Shown: positions 40,563 through 49,559 of the stretch, in pieces
How the letters are laid out: every line of letters begins with the position of its first letter
Position numbering within the stretch: the first letter of the stretch is position 1
NCBI GenBank assembly: GCA_020444545.1
Contig: JAHLKT010000001.1
Span: 744,001-808,000, forward strand
Origin: Desulfarculaceae bacterium
GTDB lineage: Bacteria; Desulfobacterota; Desulfarculia; Desulfarculales; Desulfarculaceae
DNA length: 64,000 bases
Direction of reading: 5' to 3'
Position numbers and translations under genes: made by a program
Notes under the pieces: generated by a model
The model's database searches: none
Seen by the model: the letters and a program-made list of their open reading frames with translations, nothing else
Told to the model about the DNA's origin: nothing

Positions 40563-42695
40563 CTAGGCCTTGGTCACTGTCACCACCGTCTCGGTGAGGT
40601 TGTTGCCCCCGCCGGCCGGGTCATAGTCGGTCAGCTTGCCCTTCATCAGGCGCTGGTCGGCCATGCCCTTTTTGTAGGCCCGGGTCTGCAAGGGAACCGT
40701 GCGCCCGAAGCCGTGCACCATGAAGGCAGCCTCGGGGTGGATGTACTCGGTGACCTTCACCTTGCCCACGGCCTCGGCCCCGTCGGAGCTCACCTTGATG
40801 GTGTCGCCGTCGGCGATGCCCAGCTCGGCCGCCACCTTGGAGTTTATCCACAGGGCGTTCTCGGGCATCAGCTCGTTGAGCAGGGGGTTGTTGGTGCTCT
40901 GGCCGTGGGCCAACCAGCCCACCCGGCCGAAGACCAGGTTGAACTGGCCCGGCTCCTTGGGCGGGGCCTCGTAGAAGGGGGCCAGGCTGGGCAGCCCCGC
41001 CTCGCTGAGCACCGGGGAGATGATCTCGATCTTGCCCGAGGCGGTCTTGAAGCCCAGGCCGTCCTCGCGGTCGCGCATGATGGCGTCCTTGGCCAGGCCG
41101 ATCACGCCCTTTTCGCGAAGCTGGGCCGGGCTCACCCCGGTGCCGTCCAGCTGGTAATGCCAGATGTCCTCGATGGTCTCGAACTCCAGGGCCTCGCTCT
41201 TGCCCATCCGCCGGAGGATCTCGCGGAAGATCCACCAGGCCGGCCGGCTGTCGAAGCGCGGGGCGATGCACTGGTCGCGCACCTGAAGGCTGGGCTTGCC
41301 GCCCTTCTTCTGGGCCACCAAGCTGCCGCGCTCCAGATAGGTGGTCTCGGGCAGGATCACGTCGGCGTACCAGGCGGTCTCGGAGTAGTTAACGTCGATG
41401 GCCACCAGCAGGTCCAGCTTGTCCATGCCCTTTTGGATGGCCTCGGGGTCCGGAATGCTGGTCAGGGGGTCGTGGCGGTAGGCGAAGTAGGCCCCCACCT
41501 GATAGGGCTCGCCGGTGAGCATGTTGGCGAAGAGCATGTGGGCCAGGCCGGGGCCGGAGTCCCAATGCTTGTACTTGGTGCCGATCTGGTCAACCCGCTC
41601 GTCGGTGGGTTTGGTCACCCTGTCTTCGAGCTTGTTCACGCCCTTGAGGCCGTAATCCCCCGGTCCCTTGGCCGCGATCAGGCCGCCGGTTACCTCGAAG
41701 TTGCCCATAAGGGCGTTGAGGATGTGGGCGGTGCGGCTGGTGTGGAAGCTCTGGCGGTGACGGGCGGTCATCCAGCCCAGGTGGAAGATGACCTGGGGCG
41801 CGTCGGCGGCGATCTCGCGGATGGCCGCCTTGATCTCCTCGGCGCTCACCCCGGTGACCTTCTCGGCCCACTCCGGGGTGTACTCCTTTACGAAGCTCTC
41901 CAGCTCGTCGAGGCCCTCCACCCATTTGCTAACGAATTCGGCATTGTATAGCTTTTCGGCCAGGACAACGTTGATCCAGGCCAGGTTGAGGGCGTACTCG
42001 GTGTTGGGCCGGATCATCCAGAAGCGGCTGGCCTTGGAGGCGGTGAGGGTGGCCCGCACGTCGATGTAGGTGACCTTGGCGCCCTTGCCCAGGGCCTCGA
42101 TGAAGTCCTTGGCCTCCTTCACCTGCAGCGACTCGATCATGTTGCGGCCGTAGAGCACCAAATGCTTGGTGTTCTTGATGTCCATGCCCCAGTCCTTGCG
42201 GCCCATGCCGAAAAGGCTCTTGGCGGCGTGGTGAGCGTTGCGCCCGCAGGTACAGTCGTGGTTGAAGTAGTTGGGCGAACCCAGGGACTTGATGAAGGTC
42301 TTGGTCAGGTCGTTGAAGGGGCCGCCGCGGTCGGAAAGGGCCACGCCCTTGCCGCCGTACTTCTCGATGACCTCTTTCAGCTTGTCCGCAATGTAGTCCA
42401 GGGCCTCGTCCCAGGTGGCCCGGCGCCACTGGCCGGAGCCCCGGGGGCCGGTGCGGATAAGGGGGTACTGGGGCCGCTCGTCGTCGTACTCAAAGGGGAT
42501 GCCCGCCGCGCCCTTGGCGCACAGGCTGGTGCCCATGCCCTTGTCGTTGGGGTTGCCCTGAACCCACACCACCCGGCCGTCTTCAACCTCTACTTGGATG
42601 GGGCAGCGCACCGCGCACATGCCGCAGATGCTGTAGACCGTCCGGCGGCCGGGGCTGTCCACTCCCGAGACGTTGGGAGCCTTTTTGCCGTCCAT
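40563..42695 (-). CDS. Molybdopterin oxidoreductase catalytic subunit, cytoplasmic
   Basis: A 710-residue member of the DMSO-reductase superfamily. ATG 42695 has GAGGAA upstream. The N-terminal [4Fe-4S] motif is C-x2-C-x3-C (CGMCAVRC) followed by LCAKG. The segment NHDCTCGRNAHHAAKSL offers a likely Cys ligand to Mo/W. It continues through the usual four-domain fold (VLYGRNMIES, HLGWMTARHRQSFHTS) and ends in the molydopterin-binding barrel (FGRVGWLAHGQSTNNPLLNEL). No twin-arginine signal, so cytoplasmic. Relatives are thiosulfate/polysulfide and phenylacetyl-CoA oxidoreductases. Substrate unresolved. Confidence 0.9.
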   Translation of the reverse strand: MDGKKAPNVSGVDSPGRRTVYSICGMCAVRCPIQVEVEDGRVVWVQGNPNDKGMGTSLCAKGAAGIPFEYDDERPQYPLIRTGPRGSGQWRRATWDEALDYIADKLKEVIEKYGGKGVALSDRGGPFNDLTKTFIKSLGSPNYFNHDCTCGRNAHHAAKSLFGMGRKDWGMDIKNTKHLVLYGRNMIESLQVKEAKDFIEALGKGAKVTYIDVRATLTASKASRFWMIRPNTEYALNLAWINVVLAEKLYNAEFVSKWVEGLDELESFVKEYTPEWAEKVTGVSAEEIKAAIREIAADAPQVIFHLGWMTARHRQSFHTSRTAHILNALMGNFEVTGGLIAAKGPGDYGLKGVNKLEDRVTKPTDERVDQIGTKYKHWDSGPGLAHMLFANMLTGEPYQVGAYFAYRHDPLTSIPDPEAIQKGMDKLDLLVAIDVNYSETAWYADVILPETTYLERGSLVAQKKGGKPSLQVRDQCIAPRFDSRPAWWIFREILRRMGKSEALEFETIEDIWHYQLDGTGVSPAQLREKGVIGLAKDAIMRDREDGLGFKTASGKIEIISPVLSEAGLPSLAPFYEAPPKEPGQFNLVFGRVGWLAHGQSTNNPLLNELMPENALWINSKVAAELGIADGDTIKVSSDGAEAVGKVKVTEYIHPEAAFMVHGFGRTVPLQTRAYKKGMADQRLMKGKLTDYDPAGGGNNLTETVVTVTKA

Positions 42696-43007
42696 GCTTC
42701 CTCGCTCCTAGACAAAATGAAACAACGGACCGGTTGGGAGGTTTTTCCCCGAACGGCAACGCCAGCCGGGGCCTCGAGCCGCTGCATCGGCCCGGTCCTC
42801 GTTATGATGTGCAAAACGATATAACCGCCTGCCATTCCTACCCAAGCAATAGGATAGGCTGGCCGGCGCTTGTTCCCAAGATACTACAAGCTCCCCGAAC
42901 CGTCCAGCCCGCCGGCTGAGCCGCGCCTCATTTAAATTGCTTGCCTTTTCCGGCTTATGTTTTGGATACTTATTGCCGTTGCTCACCCCCGGGGGATAAA
43001 AAGTCCC
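42696..43007. other. Divergent intergenic region between molybdoenzyme operon and PAS sensor
   Basis: A 312-nt stretch without a gene; the AT-richer patches near 42810-42860 and 42930-42995 probably hold the two divergent promoters. I could not assign a clear -10/-35 pair or operator. An in-frame ATG at 42957 would extend the sensor by 17 residues but lacks a ribosome site. Confidence 0.5.
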
Positions 43008-44786
43008 ATGGACCAGCGCCTGACCAGCACCTTCAACACCAGCGCGGTCATCTCTTATGTGCGCCGCCGCCGCCCGGAGATGGTGCCCCGGCTTCTGGAG
43101 GGCATGGACCGCCTGGCCGGGATGGAGCCCGCCCGCGTGGAGGAGGTGCTGGGGCACAGGGGCCGTTGGGTGCCCATATCGGTGTTCAGCGAGCTTTTGC
43201 GCCGGACCCGGGAGGAAATCTTCCTCGATCCCCAGGCGCCCTATGCCATCGCCTTCGAAGCCATGGCCTTTTTCACCTGGGGGCCGCTCAAGAGCCTGTT
43301 CATGCGCCTGGTGGGCACCCCGGCCAACCTGGCCCGGGGCGCCCCCTGGCTCATCCACCGCTTTTCGCGCTCCATCAGCTCCATGAAGGTCAGCGGCCTG
43401 GGCGAGGACGGCTGCGTCCTGCACGTGCGTTGGCACCAAGACCCCTGCCTAAGCCACAACAATTGCCTGTTCACCATGGGCTGCCTGGCCGCCCTGCCCT
43501 TGTGCTTCGGCCGCCCCCCGGCCCGCCTGGAGGAAGAAGCCTGCTTCTTCCAGGGCGCCCCGGAGAGCGTCTGGCGCATGGGCTGGGTTCATCTGCCCCT
43601 AGGCGAGCGCCTCAAGACCCTGCTCTACGGGGTGAACGCCCGGCGGGCCCGTTTTTTGGTGGACAGCCTCAACCAGCACGTGCGCCAGGTGGAGCTCCTC
43701 AACCAGGAGTCCAAGCACATGGCCGAGGCCCTGGCCCTGGAGCAGGAGCGCTTCCGCATCCTCAGCGAACAGTCTCCCCTGGGCCTGGCCTTTCTGGACG
43801 CCCGGGGCAACTACCTCTATACCAACCCCGCCTTCAACTCCATGTTCGGCTACTCCGCCGAGCTGGTGCCCGACGGCCGCGCCTGGCTCCAGCTGGCCTT
43901 CCCCGATCCCGTGCGGCGCGGCCAGGCGGCGGCCGCCTGGAAGGCCGACCTGACCAGCGGCCGGGAGGGGGCCCTGCGCGAGCGGGTGTTCCGGATCACC
44001 TGCGCCGACCAGGGCGAAAAGGACGTGCTCTTCCGCTCGGTGGGCCTGGCCGGGGGCGAGCAGTTGGTGCTCATGGAAGACGTGACCAGCCGCCTGGCCG
44101 CCGAGCGCCGCCAGCAGCGCCAGGCCGCCCGCCTGCGCGCGGTGGTGGAGGGCAGCCCGGACGCCATCTTGCTGGTGGACGCGGCGGGCAAGGTGGTGTT
44201 GGCCAACCGGGCGGCGGCCGGTTTGCTCAAGGGCGGCCTGCCCCCCCAGGGCGACCCGTGGCTGGACCTGCTGCCCGCCGACCGGCGCTCCTGGGGCCGC
44301 GACCTCATGGAATGGGTGGTGCAAGGCAAGGTGGCCCGCGAGGAGGTGGAGATCGCCCTGGGCGGCAGCCCCAGCACCTACGAGGTCCTGGTCCTGGCCC
44401 TGGACGCGGGGCTCATCTACCTGAGCTTCCGGGACATCGGCCACCGCCGCCGCCTGGACGAGCAGCGCCAGGAAGCGGCCCGCCTGGCCGGGGTGGTGGA
44501 GCTGGCCGGGGCGGCGGCCCACGAGCTCAACCAGCCGCTGACCTCGCTTTTGGCCAGCAGCGAGCTCATGGCCATGTACAGCCAGCCGGATGATTTGCAG
44601 CGCCAGGCCCGGCGCATGATGGCCGACGCCCAGAGCCTGGCCCGCCTGGTGGAGCGCTTCGGGCGCATCGTGCGCTACGAGACCATGGAATACCTGCCCG
44701 GCCGCAAGATAATCGACCTGGAGCGGGCGGCCCCGGCGACGGGAGAAAACGCCCTGAAACCGGGGCCAAAGGGCACAAACGGTTGA
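43008..44786 (+). CDS. PAS-domain sensor with HisKA-like domain but no ATPase domain
   Basis: A 592-residue cytoplasmic protein. Residues 1 to about 215 form an N-terminal domain I do not recognise (SAVISYVRRRRPEMVPRLLE, SPLGER-like region, several Cys and Trp). A coiled segment leads to two PAS domains (about 245-360, FRILSEQSPLGLAFLDARGN; about 375-480, VVEGSPDAILLVDAAGKVV). A HisKA helix carries His505 (GAAAHELNQPLTSLLA). There is no HATPase domain; the protein ends about 85 residues later with RYETMEYLPGRKIIDLE. That end resembles the tail of the REC-HisKA protein at 6163-6852. It is divergent from the molybdoenzyme operon and might control it through a partner kinase. Confidence 0.85.
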   Translation: MDQRLTSTFNTSAVISYVRRRRPEMVPRLLEGMDRLAGMEPARVEEVLGHRGRWVPISVFSELLRRTREEIFLDPQAPYAIAFEAMAFFTWGPLKSLFMRLVGTPANLARGAPWLIHRFSRSISSMKVSGLGEDGCVLHVRWHQDPCLSHNNCLFTMGCLAALPLCFGRPPARLEEEACFFQGAPESVWRMGWVHLPLGERLKTLLYGVNARRARFLVDSLNQHVRQVELLNQESKHMAEALALEQERFRILSEQSPLGLAFLDARGNYLYTNPAFNSMFGYSAELVPDGRAWLQLAFPDPVRRGQAAAAWKADLTSGREGALRERVFRITCADQGEKDVLFRSVGLAGGEQLVLMEDVTSRLAAERRQQRQAARLRAVVEGSPDAILLVDAAGKVVLANRAAAGLLKGGLPPQGDPWLDLLPADRRSWGRDLMEWVVQGKVAREEVEIALGGSPSTYEVLVLALDAGLIYLSFRDIGHRRRLDEQRQEAARLAGVVELAGAAAHELNQPLTSLLASSELMAMYSQPDDLQRQARRMMADAQSLARLVERFGRIVRYETMEYLPGRKIIDLERAAPATGENALKPGPKGTNG

Positions 44787-44889
44787 CGCCCTCGGGGGGC
44801 GGGTGGTACATAAGCACCTTGAGCGGGGCCGGGATATGGCCCCACGGCCCGATGCGCATCCTCCCTCTGGTAAAATTGTCAGGCATCGC

Positions 44890-44977
44890 GGAGGGATGGC
44901 CGAGTGGTCGAAGGCGGCGGTCTTGAAAACCGCTGAGCCGCAAGGCTCCGTGGGTTCGAATCCTACTCCCTCCGCCA
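44890..44977 (+). tRNA. tRNA-Ser (anticodon UGA)
   Basis: An 88-nt gene including CCA. The acceptor stem GGAGGGA pairs with TCCCTCC, discriminator G. The anticodon stem GCGGT/ACCGC encloses CTTGAAA with anticodon TGA, and the T arm contains GGTTCGAATCC. A long variable arm (GAGCCGCAAGGCTC) is typical of class II serine tRNAs. Confidence 0.97.
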
Positions 44978-45026
44978 ACTGAAATATCGCCGCCCAGGGG
45001 CGGCTGAACCAATCGATACCGGCCGC

Positions 45027-45119
45027 GGAGAGATGACCGAGAGGCCGAAGGTGCTCGCCTGCTAAGCGAGTGTGGGGTTAAAAGCTCCACCGAGGGTTCG
45101 AATCCCTCTCTCTCCGCCA
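45027..45119 (+). tRNA. tRNA-Ser (anticodon GCU)
   Basis: A 93-nt gene including CCA. The acceptor stem GGAGAGA pairs with TCTCTCC; the anticodon stem CTCGC/GCGAG encloses CTGCTAA with anticodon GCT. The long variable arm (GTGGGGTTAAAAGCTCCAC) identifies a class II tRNA. It lies 49 nt after the other tRNA-Ser, and both are followed by a terminator. Confidence 0.97.
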
Positions 45120-45133
45120 CTTTTTGCCAGCCA

Positions 45134-45173
45134 GCGGGGCCCGGGCCGAATACAGGCCCGGGCCCCCGCTTTT
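45134..45173 (+). terminator. Terminator after the tRNA-Ser pair
   Basis: A very stable stem (GCGGGG-CCCGGGCC, 45134-45147, with GGCCCGGG-CCCCCGC, 45155-45169) has a GAATACA loop and is followed by TTTT. The rest of the gap to 45338 holds no gene I can support. Confidence 0.8.
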
Positions 45174-45338
45174 GGCGGCCGCCCTTCCGGCCGCCCCAGC
45201 TCCCCGCTATCCACCCCATGGCCGCCAGGCGGCGCGGTTGAAGGCAATGCGCCCGCGTTGTCGTGGTAAAGTTGTAGGCATCCCCGGCGCGGCCGGACGC
45301 ACGGCCCAGCAAACCAGGCCGGGGGCAAGGGAGTCGCG

Positions 45339-47192
45339 GTGCTTTTCGCCCAGATCATAGCCTTCATCCTGGTGATGGTGGTCTTCGAGGCCTACCAGCC
45401 CGGCAAGCCCGCCTTGGGGCCCTGGGAGAGCTATCTGGCCAGCGCGGTCCTGGCGGCCATGCTCTGGCTGGGGGCGCGTCTGGCGGTTTCCATGCACCTG
45501 GGCCGGGCGGGGCTGTTCCGCCGGGGCCGGGGACCGGCCGCGCGGGCGCGCCGCCTGGTGGCCCAGCTGCACGGCGCGGCCATCCTCTGCCTAATGCTCA
45601 TGATCACCGTGGCCGACCTGAAGGCCTATCTCATGACTTGGCCGGGCATGGCCACCTGGGAGACCCTGCGCGGCCTGGTGGCGGTGGGGCTCTACCTGCT
45701 CCTGCTGGCCGTGGTGTGGGGCGCGTCCCACCGCCTGGAGAACGCCGGCGGCCTGGGCGGCCTGGGCCGGGGCGACTATCTGGGCGGCCAGGTGCGCATG
45801 GTGGCCCCGGTCATCTTCCCCTGGTTCGCGGTGAGCCTGTGCCGCGACGTATTGGTGCACCTGTGGCCCGGGGCGCGGGCCTGGCTGGACAGCGGCCTGG
45901 GCAGCCTGGCCTATCTCATCGTCTTCGTGGGGGCCCTGGCCCTGTTGTTCCCGGCCCTGGTCAAGCGCTGGTGGGGCTGCAAACCCCTGCCCCAAGGCCG
46001 GGTGCGCGCGGTGTGCGGCGCGGTCTTGGAGCACACCGGGGTGGCGGTGGGCGAGATGCTCACCTGGCCCCTCATGGGCGGGCGCCTCTTGACCGCCGGG
46101 GTGCTGGGGCTCGTGCCCCGCCTGCGCTATCTGCTCATCACCCCCGGCCTGGCCGACGCCCTGGACAACGACGAGCTGGCCGGGGTGGTGGCCCACGAGG
46201 CGGGTCACGTGCGCCTGAAGCACCTGTGGTACTACCTCATGTTCTTCACGGGCTTCTTTTTCGCGGCCTATGCCCTGTCCGGTCCCATGAGCCTGGTGAT
46301 GAGCCTGTTGGTCTGGTGGCTGGCGGGCAGCGCCTGGGGCCTGGACATCCTCTCCAGCGATGGCGCGGGCGGGGCCATGAGCATACTGCTGGCCCTGCCC
46401 CTGGTGGTCTTGCTGGTGGTTTACCTGCGCCTGGTCATGGGCTTTTTCATGCGCCACTTCGAGCGCCAGGCCGACCTGTTCTCCCTGCGCGTAATGGGCG
46501 CGGCCGATCCCCTGGTGCGGTCCCTGGAAAAAATCGCCACCCTGTCCGGCGACACCCGCGACACCCCTTCCTGGCACCACTTCTCCATCGCCCAGCGGGT
46601 GGAGGCCTTGCGTAGGGCCGAGGCCGAGCCCGGACGCATCGCGGCCCAGGCCAAGCTGATCAACCGGGGCCTCAAGGTGTTCTTCATCGCCCTGGCCCTC
46701 ACCATCGCGGGGGGCTTGGCCGTGGACCACCTGGGCCTGGACCAGATGGTCAAGCAGTCCACCGTGGCCCGCCTGGTGGAGCAGGAGATCGCGGCCCACC
46801 CCCACGACGCCCGTTTGCACATGCAGCTCGGCGCGATTCTCTTCGAGCAGGGCCGGGAGCGCGAGGGCCTGGCCCGTTTGGAGGGCGCCCTGGCCCTGGC
46901 CCCGGGCGACCCGGAGGTGATCAACGGCCTGGCCTGGTGCCTGGCCATCGCTCAGGACCCGGCCCTCAAGAACCCCCGCCGCGCCCTGGAGCTGGCCCGC
47001 CGGGCGGTGACCCTCTCGCCCTCGGCCCACATTTGGGACACCCTGGCCGAGGCCTACTTCGTGAACCACGACTACCACCGTGCGGTGGCCGCGGCCCGGG
47101 CCGCCCTGGCGGCCAACCCCCGCCAACGGCGCGAGTATTACGAAGGCCAATTGCGCCGCTTCCAGAACGCCCTGCAACAGGAGAAAAGGTGA
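45339..47192 (+). CDS. M48-family membrane metalloprotease with C-terminal TPR repeats
   Basis: A 617-residue protein from GTG 45339 (AAGGGAG upstream). Several N-terminal helices (LFAQIIAFILVMVVFEAY, LHGAAILCLMLMITVADLK and others) are followed by the zinc site H-E-A-G-H (residue about 285, ELAGVVAHEAGHVRLKHLW). A second ligand region lies in RHFERQADLFSLRVM. After two more helices, residues about 480-600 contain two to three TPR-like helices (AHPHDARLHMQLGAILFEQG, GDPEVINGLAWCLAIAQ). It may degrade or control membrane proteins. Its stop overlaps the GTG of the next gene (GTGA), so the two are coupled. Confidence 0.9.
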   Translation: MLFAQIIAFILVMVVFEAYQPGKPALGPWESYLASAVLAAMLWLGARLAVSMHLGRAGLFRRGRGPAARARRLVAQLHGAAILCLMLMITVADLKAYLMTWPGMATWETLRGLVAVGLYLLLLAVVWGASHRLENAGGLGGLGRGDYLGGQVRMVAPVIFPWFAVSLCRDVLVHLWPGARAWLDSGLGSLAYLIVFVGALALLFPALVKRWWGCKPLPQGRVRAVCGAVLEHTGVAVGEMLTWPLMGGRLLTAGVLGLVPRLRYLLITPGLADALDNDELAGVVAHEAGHVRLKHLWYYLMFFTGFFFAAYALSGPMSLVMSLLVWWLAGSAWGLDILSSDGAGGAMSILLALPLVVLLVVYLRLVMGFFMRHFERQADLFSLRVMGAADPLVRSLEKIATLSGDTRDTPSWHHFSIAQRVEALRRAEAEPGRIAAQAKLINRGLKVFFIALALTIAGGLAVDHLGLDQMVKQSTVARLVEQEIAAHPHDARLHMQLGAILFEQGREREGLARLEGALALAPGDPEVINGLAWCLAIAQDPALKNPRRALELARRAVTLSPSAHIWDTLAEAYFVNHDYHRAVAAARAALAANPRQRREYYEGQLRRFQNALQQEKR

Positions 47193-48562
47193 TCCCCCGC
47201 CGGGCGGCGGTGATCGGCCTGGACTGCCTGGAGCCCTCCCTGGCCTTCGGCGAGCTGGCCGGGCACATGCCCCACCTGAACACCCTGCGCGCACGCGGCC
47301 GCTGGGGCCGCCTCACTTCCTGCATCCCGCCCATCACCGTGCCCGCCTGGATGTGCCTGGCCACGGGCCAAGACCCGGGCCAGCTGGGGCTCTACGGCTT
47401 CCGCAACCGGCGGGATCACTCCTACGAAGCCATGGCCACGGCCACGGCGGAGATGGTCGAGGCCCCGCGCCTGTGGGACCTGGCCGGGGCGGCGGGGCTC
47501 ACCTCGGTGGTGCTGGGCTGGCCGCTCACCTATCCCGCCGCGCCCCTCAAGGGAGCCATGGTGGCCGGTCCCCTGACCCCGGCGGGCTCGCGGCAAGGGG
47601 TGTGGCCCGCCAGCCTGGGGCCGCGCCTCAAGCGCTGGGCCGGGGGGGAGTACCTTTACGACATCCCCAACTTCCGCGCCGCCCCCCGCGCGGAGCTGGC
47701 CGCCCGCCTGGACACCATGGCCCAACGCCGTTTCGCCGTGGCCCACGGCCTGCTGGGTCTCTACGCGCCCGAGCTGTTCATGATGGTGGAGATGTCCTCG
47801 GACCGGCTGCACCATGCCTTTTGGGGCGAGCCGGACATCCTGGCCGCGCACTACGCCCTGCTGGACCGCCTGCTGGGCGGGCTGGTGGCCGCCCTGCCCC
47901 CGGAGACCCTGGTGCTGGTGGTGAGCGACCACGGGGCCAAGAGCCTGGAAGGAGGCCTGGCCATCAACCAATGGCTGCGGCACGAGGGCTACCTGACCCT
48001 CAAGGAGCCGCCTGCCGGGCCCGCTCCCCTCACCCCCGACATGGTGGACTGGCCCCGCACCCTGGCCTGGGCCGAGGGCGGCTACTACAGCCGCATCTTC
48101 TTGAACGTCGCGGGCCGCGAACCCCAGGGCGCGCTGCCCCCGGAGCGGGCCGAGGACCTGGCCGGGGAGCTGGCCGCCAAGCTGGAGGCCCTGGCGGGCC
48201 CGGACGGGAGCCCCCTGGGCAACCAGGTGTTTCGGCCCCGGGACATCTACCGCGCGGTAACGCGGGTGGCCCCGGATCTGATTCTGCACCCCGGCGGCCT
48301 GGGCTGGCGGGCCCTGGCCACGGTGGAGCCCGCGCCCGAGCCTATCTTCACCCCGGGCAACGACACCGGCCCGGACGGAGCCAACCACGCCCAACACGGA
48401 GTGCTGGTGGCCGCCCTGGCCGGGGGCGCCCCCCTGGGGGAGGCGGGCCAGGAGCTAGACGGGGCCTCGCTTTACGACGTTTTCCCCTCCCTGGGCGCCT
48501 GGTTGGACCTTGATGCGCCCTTGCAAGGCCCCGGAACCGCCTGGAACTGGCTTCCCGCCTGA
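47189..48562 (+). CDS. AlkP-superfamily phosphodiesterase/nucleotide pyrophosphatase-like protein
   Basis: A 457-residue protein from GTG 47189, coupled to the M48 gene by a 4-nt overlap. Motifs of an intact type I phosphodiesterase are visible: Asp in VIGLDCLEPS, nucleophile Thr in PPITVPAWMCLATGQ, Asp/His in SSDRLHHAFWGEPD, Asp-His in VVSDHGAKS, and the last His in GANHAQHGV. There is no signal peptide, so a cytoplasmic or peripheral location is likely. The substrate could be a nucleotide or phospholipid head group. A related but degenerate protein lies at 50266-51624. Confidence 0.88.
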   Translation: MIPRRAAVIGLDCLEPSLAFGELAGHMPHLNTLRARGRWGRLTSCIPPITVPAWMCLATGQDPGQLGLYGFRNRRDHSYEAMATATAEMVEAPRLWDLAGAAGLTSVVLGWPLTYPAAPLKGAMVAGPLTPAGSRQGVWPASLGPRLKRWAGGEYLYDIPNFRAAPRAELAARLDTMAQRRFAVAHGLLGLYAPELFMMVEMSSDRLHHAFWGEPDILAAHYALLDRLLGGLVAALPPETLVLVVSDHGAKSLEGGLAINQWLRHEGYLTLKEPPAGPAPLTPDMVDWPRTLAWAEGGYYSRIFLNVAGREPQGALPPERAEDLAGELAAKLEALAGPDGSPLGNQVFRPRDIYRAVTRVAPDLILHPGGLGWRALATVEPAPEPIFTPGNDTGPDGANHAQHGVLVAALAGGAPLGEAGQELDGASLYDVFPSLGAWLDLDAPLQGPGTAWNWLPA

Positions 48563-48679
48563 TCCCCGGACTTATATTTTTTTGCTTCCAATCCGTTCAG
48601 GCGCGTATCTTAAAGAGTTAAGAGAGAGGTTTTTCCCAACCCTGTTTCCAAGGAACCCAATTTCGGGAGGAGTAAAGAT

Positions 48680-49375
48680 ATGCGTTTGAAATACAGCCTA
48701 GTGGCTTGCTTGACCGCCCTGGCCCTGATGGCCTCCATGGCGGTGGTGGCTTTCGCGGCCGAAAAAGACAAGGCCGTGCTCAAGGTAGACGAGGCCACGG
48801 TGGTGGTCATGAAGATGATGGGCACCGAGGACAAGGGCGTGGCCCGCGACCTGCTCAAGAAGGCCAAGGCCGTGGCCATCTTCCCCGGCGTGTTCAAAGC
48901 CGGCTTCATCGTGGGCGGCGAGGGCGGCACCGGCGTCATCCTGGCCCGGGTCAAGGGCGGCTGGACCGGCCCCGCCTTCTACACCATCGCGGGCGCCAGC
49001 GTGGGCTTCCAGATCGGCGCGTCCTCCACTGACTTCCTGATGATGGTCATGACCAACAACGGCCTGGCCGGCATCCTCAAGGGCCACGCCAAGCTGGGCG
49101 GCGACGCCTCGGTGGCCGCCGGTCCCGTGGGCCGCACCGCCAGCGGCGGCAGCACCTTCTCGGGCAAGGACAGCGACATCTACTCCTACTCCCAGAGCGC
49201 CGGCGCCTTTGCCGGGGTGTCCCTGAACGGGGCTGGCCTGGAGTTCGACGCGGAGCGCACCAAGGCCTACTACGGCAAGTCCTACACCGCCGAGCAGATT
49301 CTCAAGGAGAACAAGGCTCCCAAGCCCGGTTCGGCCATGAAGCTCATCAACGAGCTGAACAAGTACAGCAAGTAG
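48680..49375 (+). CDS. Ysc84-family exported lipid-binding protein
   Basis: A 231-residue protein from ATG 48680 (GGGAGGAG upstream). A signal peptide (CLTALALMASMAVVAFA) precedes a YSC84/DUF500 domain (AKAVAIFPGVFKAGFIVGGEGGTGV, GGWTGPAFYTIAGASVGFQIG, FAGVSLNGAGLEFDAERTKAYYG). The fold binds phosphoinositides in eukaryotes; in bacteria it is periplasmic with no settled role. A strong terminator follows, so the gene is probably single. Confidence 0.92.
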   Translation: MRLKYSLVACLTALALMASMAVVAFAAEKDKAVLKVDEATVVVMKMMGTEDKGVARDLLKKAKAVAIFPGVFKAGFIVGGEGGTGVILARVKGGWTGPAFYTIAGASVGFQIGASSTDFLMMVMTNNGLAGILKGHAKLGGDASVAAGPVGRTASGGSTFSGKDSDIYSYSQSAGAFAGVSLNGAGLEFDAERTKAYYGKSYTAEQILKENKAPKPGSAMKLINELNKYSK

Positions 49376-49401
49376 TCTCCGCGCCACCCGGCGCGAAGCA
49401 G

Positions 49402-49428
49402 GCCCCCGGCATCCGCCGGGGGCTTTTT
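49402..49428 (+). terminator. Rho-independent terminator of the Ysc84 gene
   Basis: GCCCCCGGC (49402-49410) pairs with GCCGGGGGC (49415-49423) with an ATCC loop, followed by TTTTT. It is 26 nt past the stop. Confidence 0.9.
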
Positions 49429-49559
49429 CGCGTCCGCGTTAAGGGGAAGAAAAAAGAAAGATTAAAGAAAAAAGTTTGGAATAAGGAAAAGCGGGCTTGG
49501 CGGGTGGGGGCACCGTCGCCGTTGTGGTTGGGGGGCGATTACGCCGCCCCGCTCGCGGC

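Noticed and set aside
40563-42695. Naming the molybdopterin subunit thiosulfate reductase or formate dehydrogenase
   Set aside because: Motifs place it only in the superfamily; the absence of a Tat signal and membrane subunit argues against a respiratory PhsA-type role.
45174-45338. SRP RNA or other small RNA after the tRNA-Ser pair
   Set aside because: The SRP helix 8 tetraloop pattern and conserved flanks are not present.
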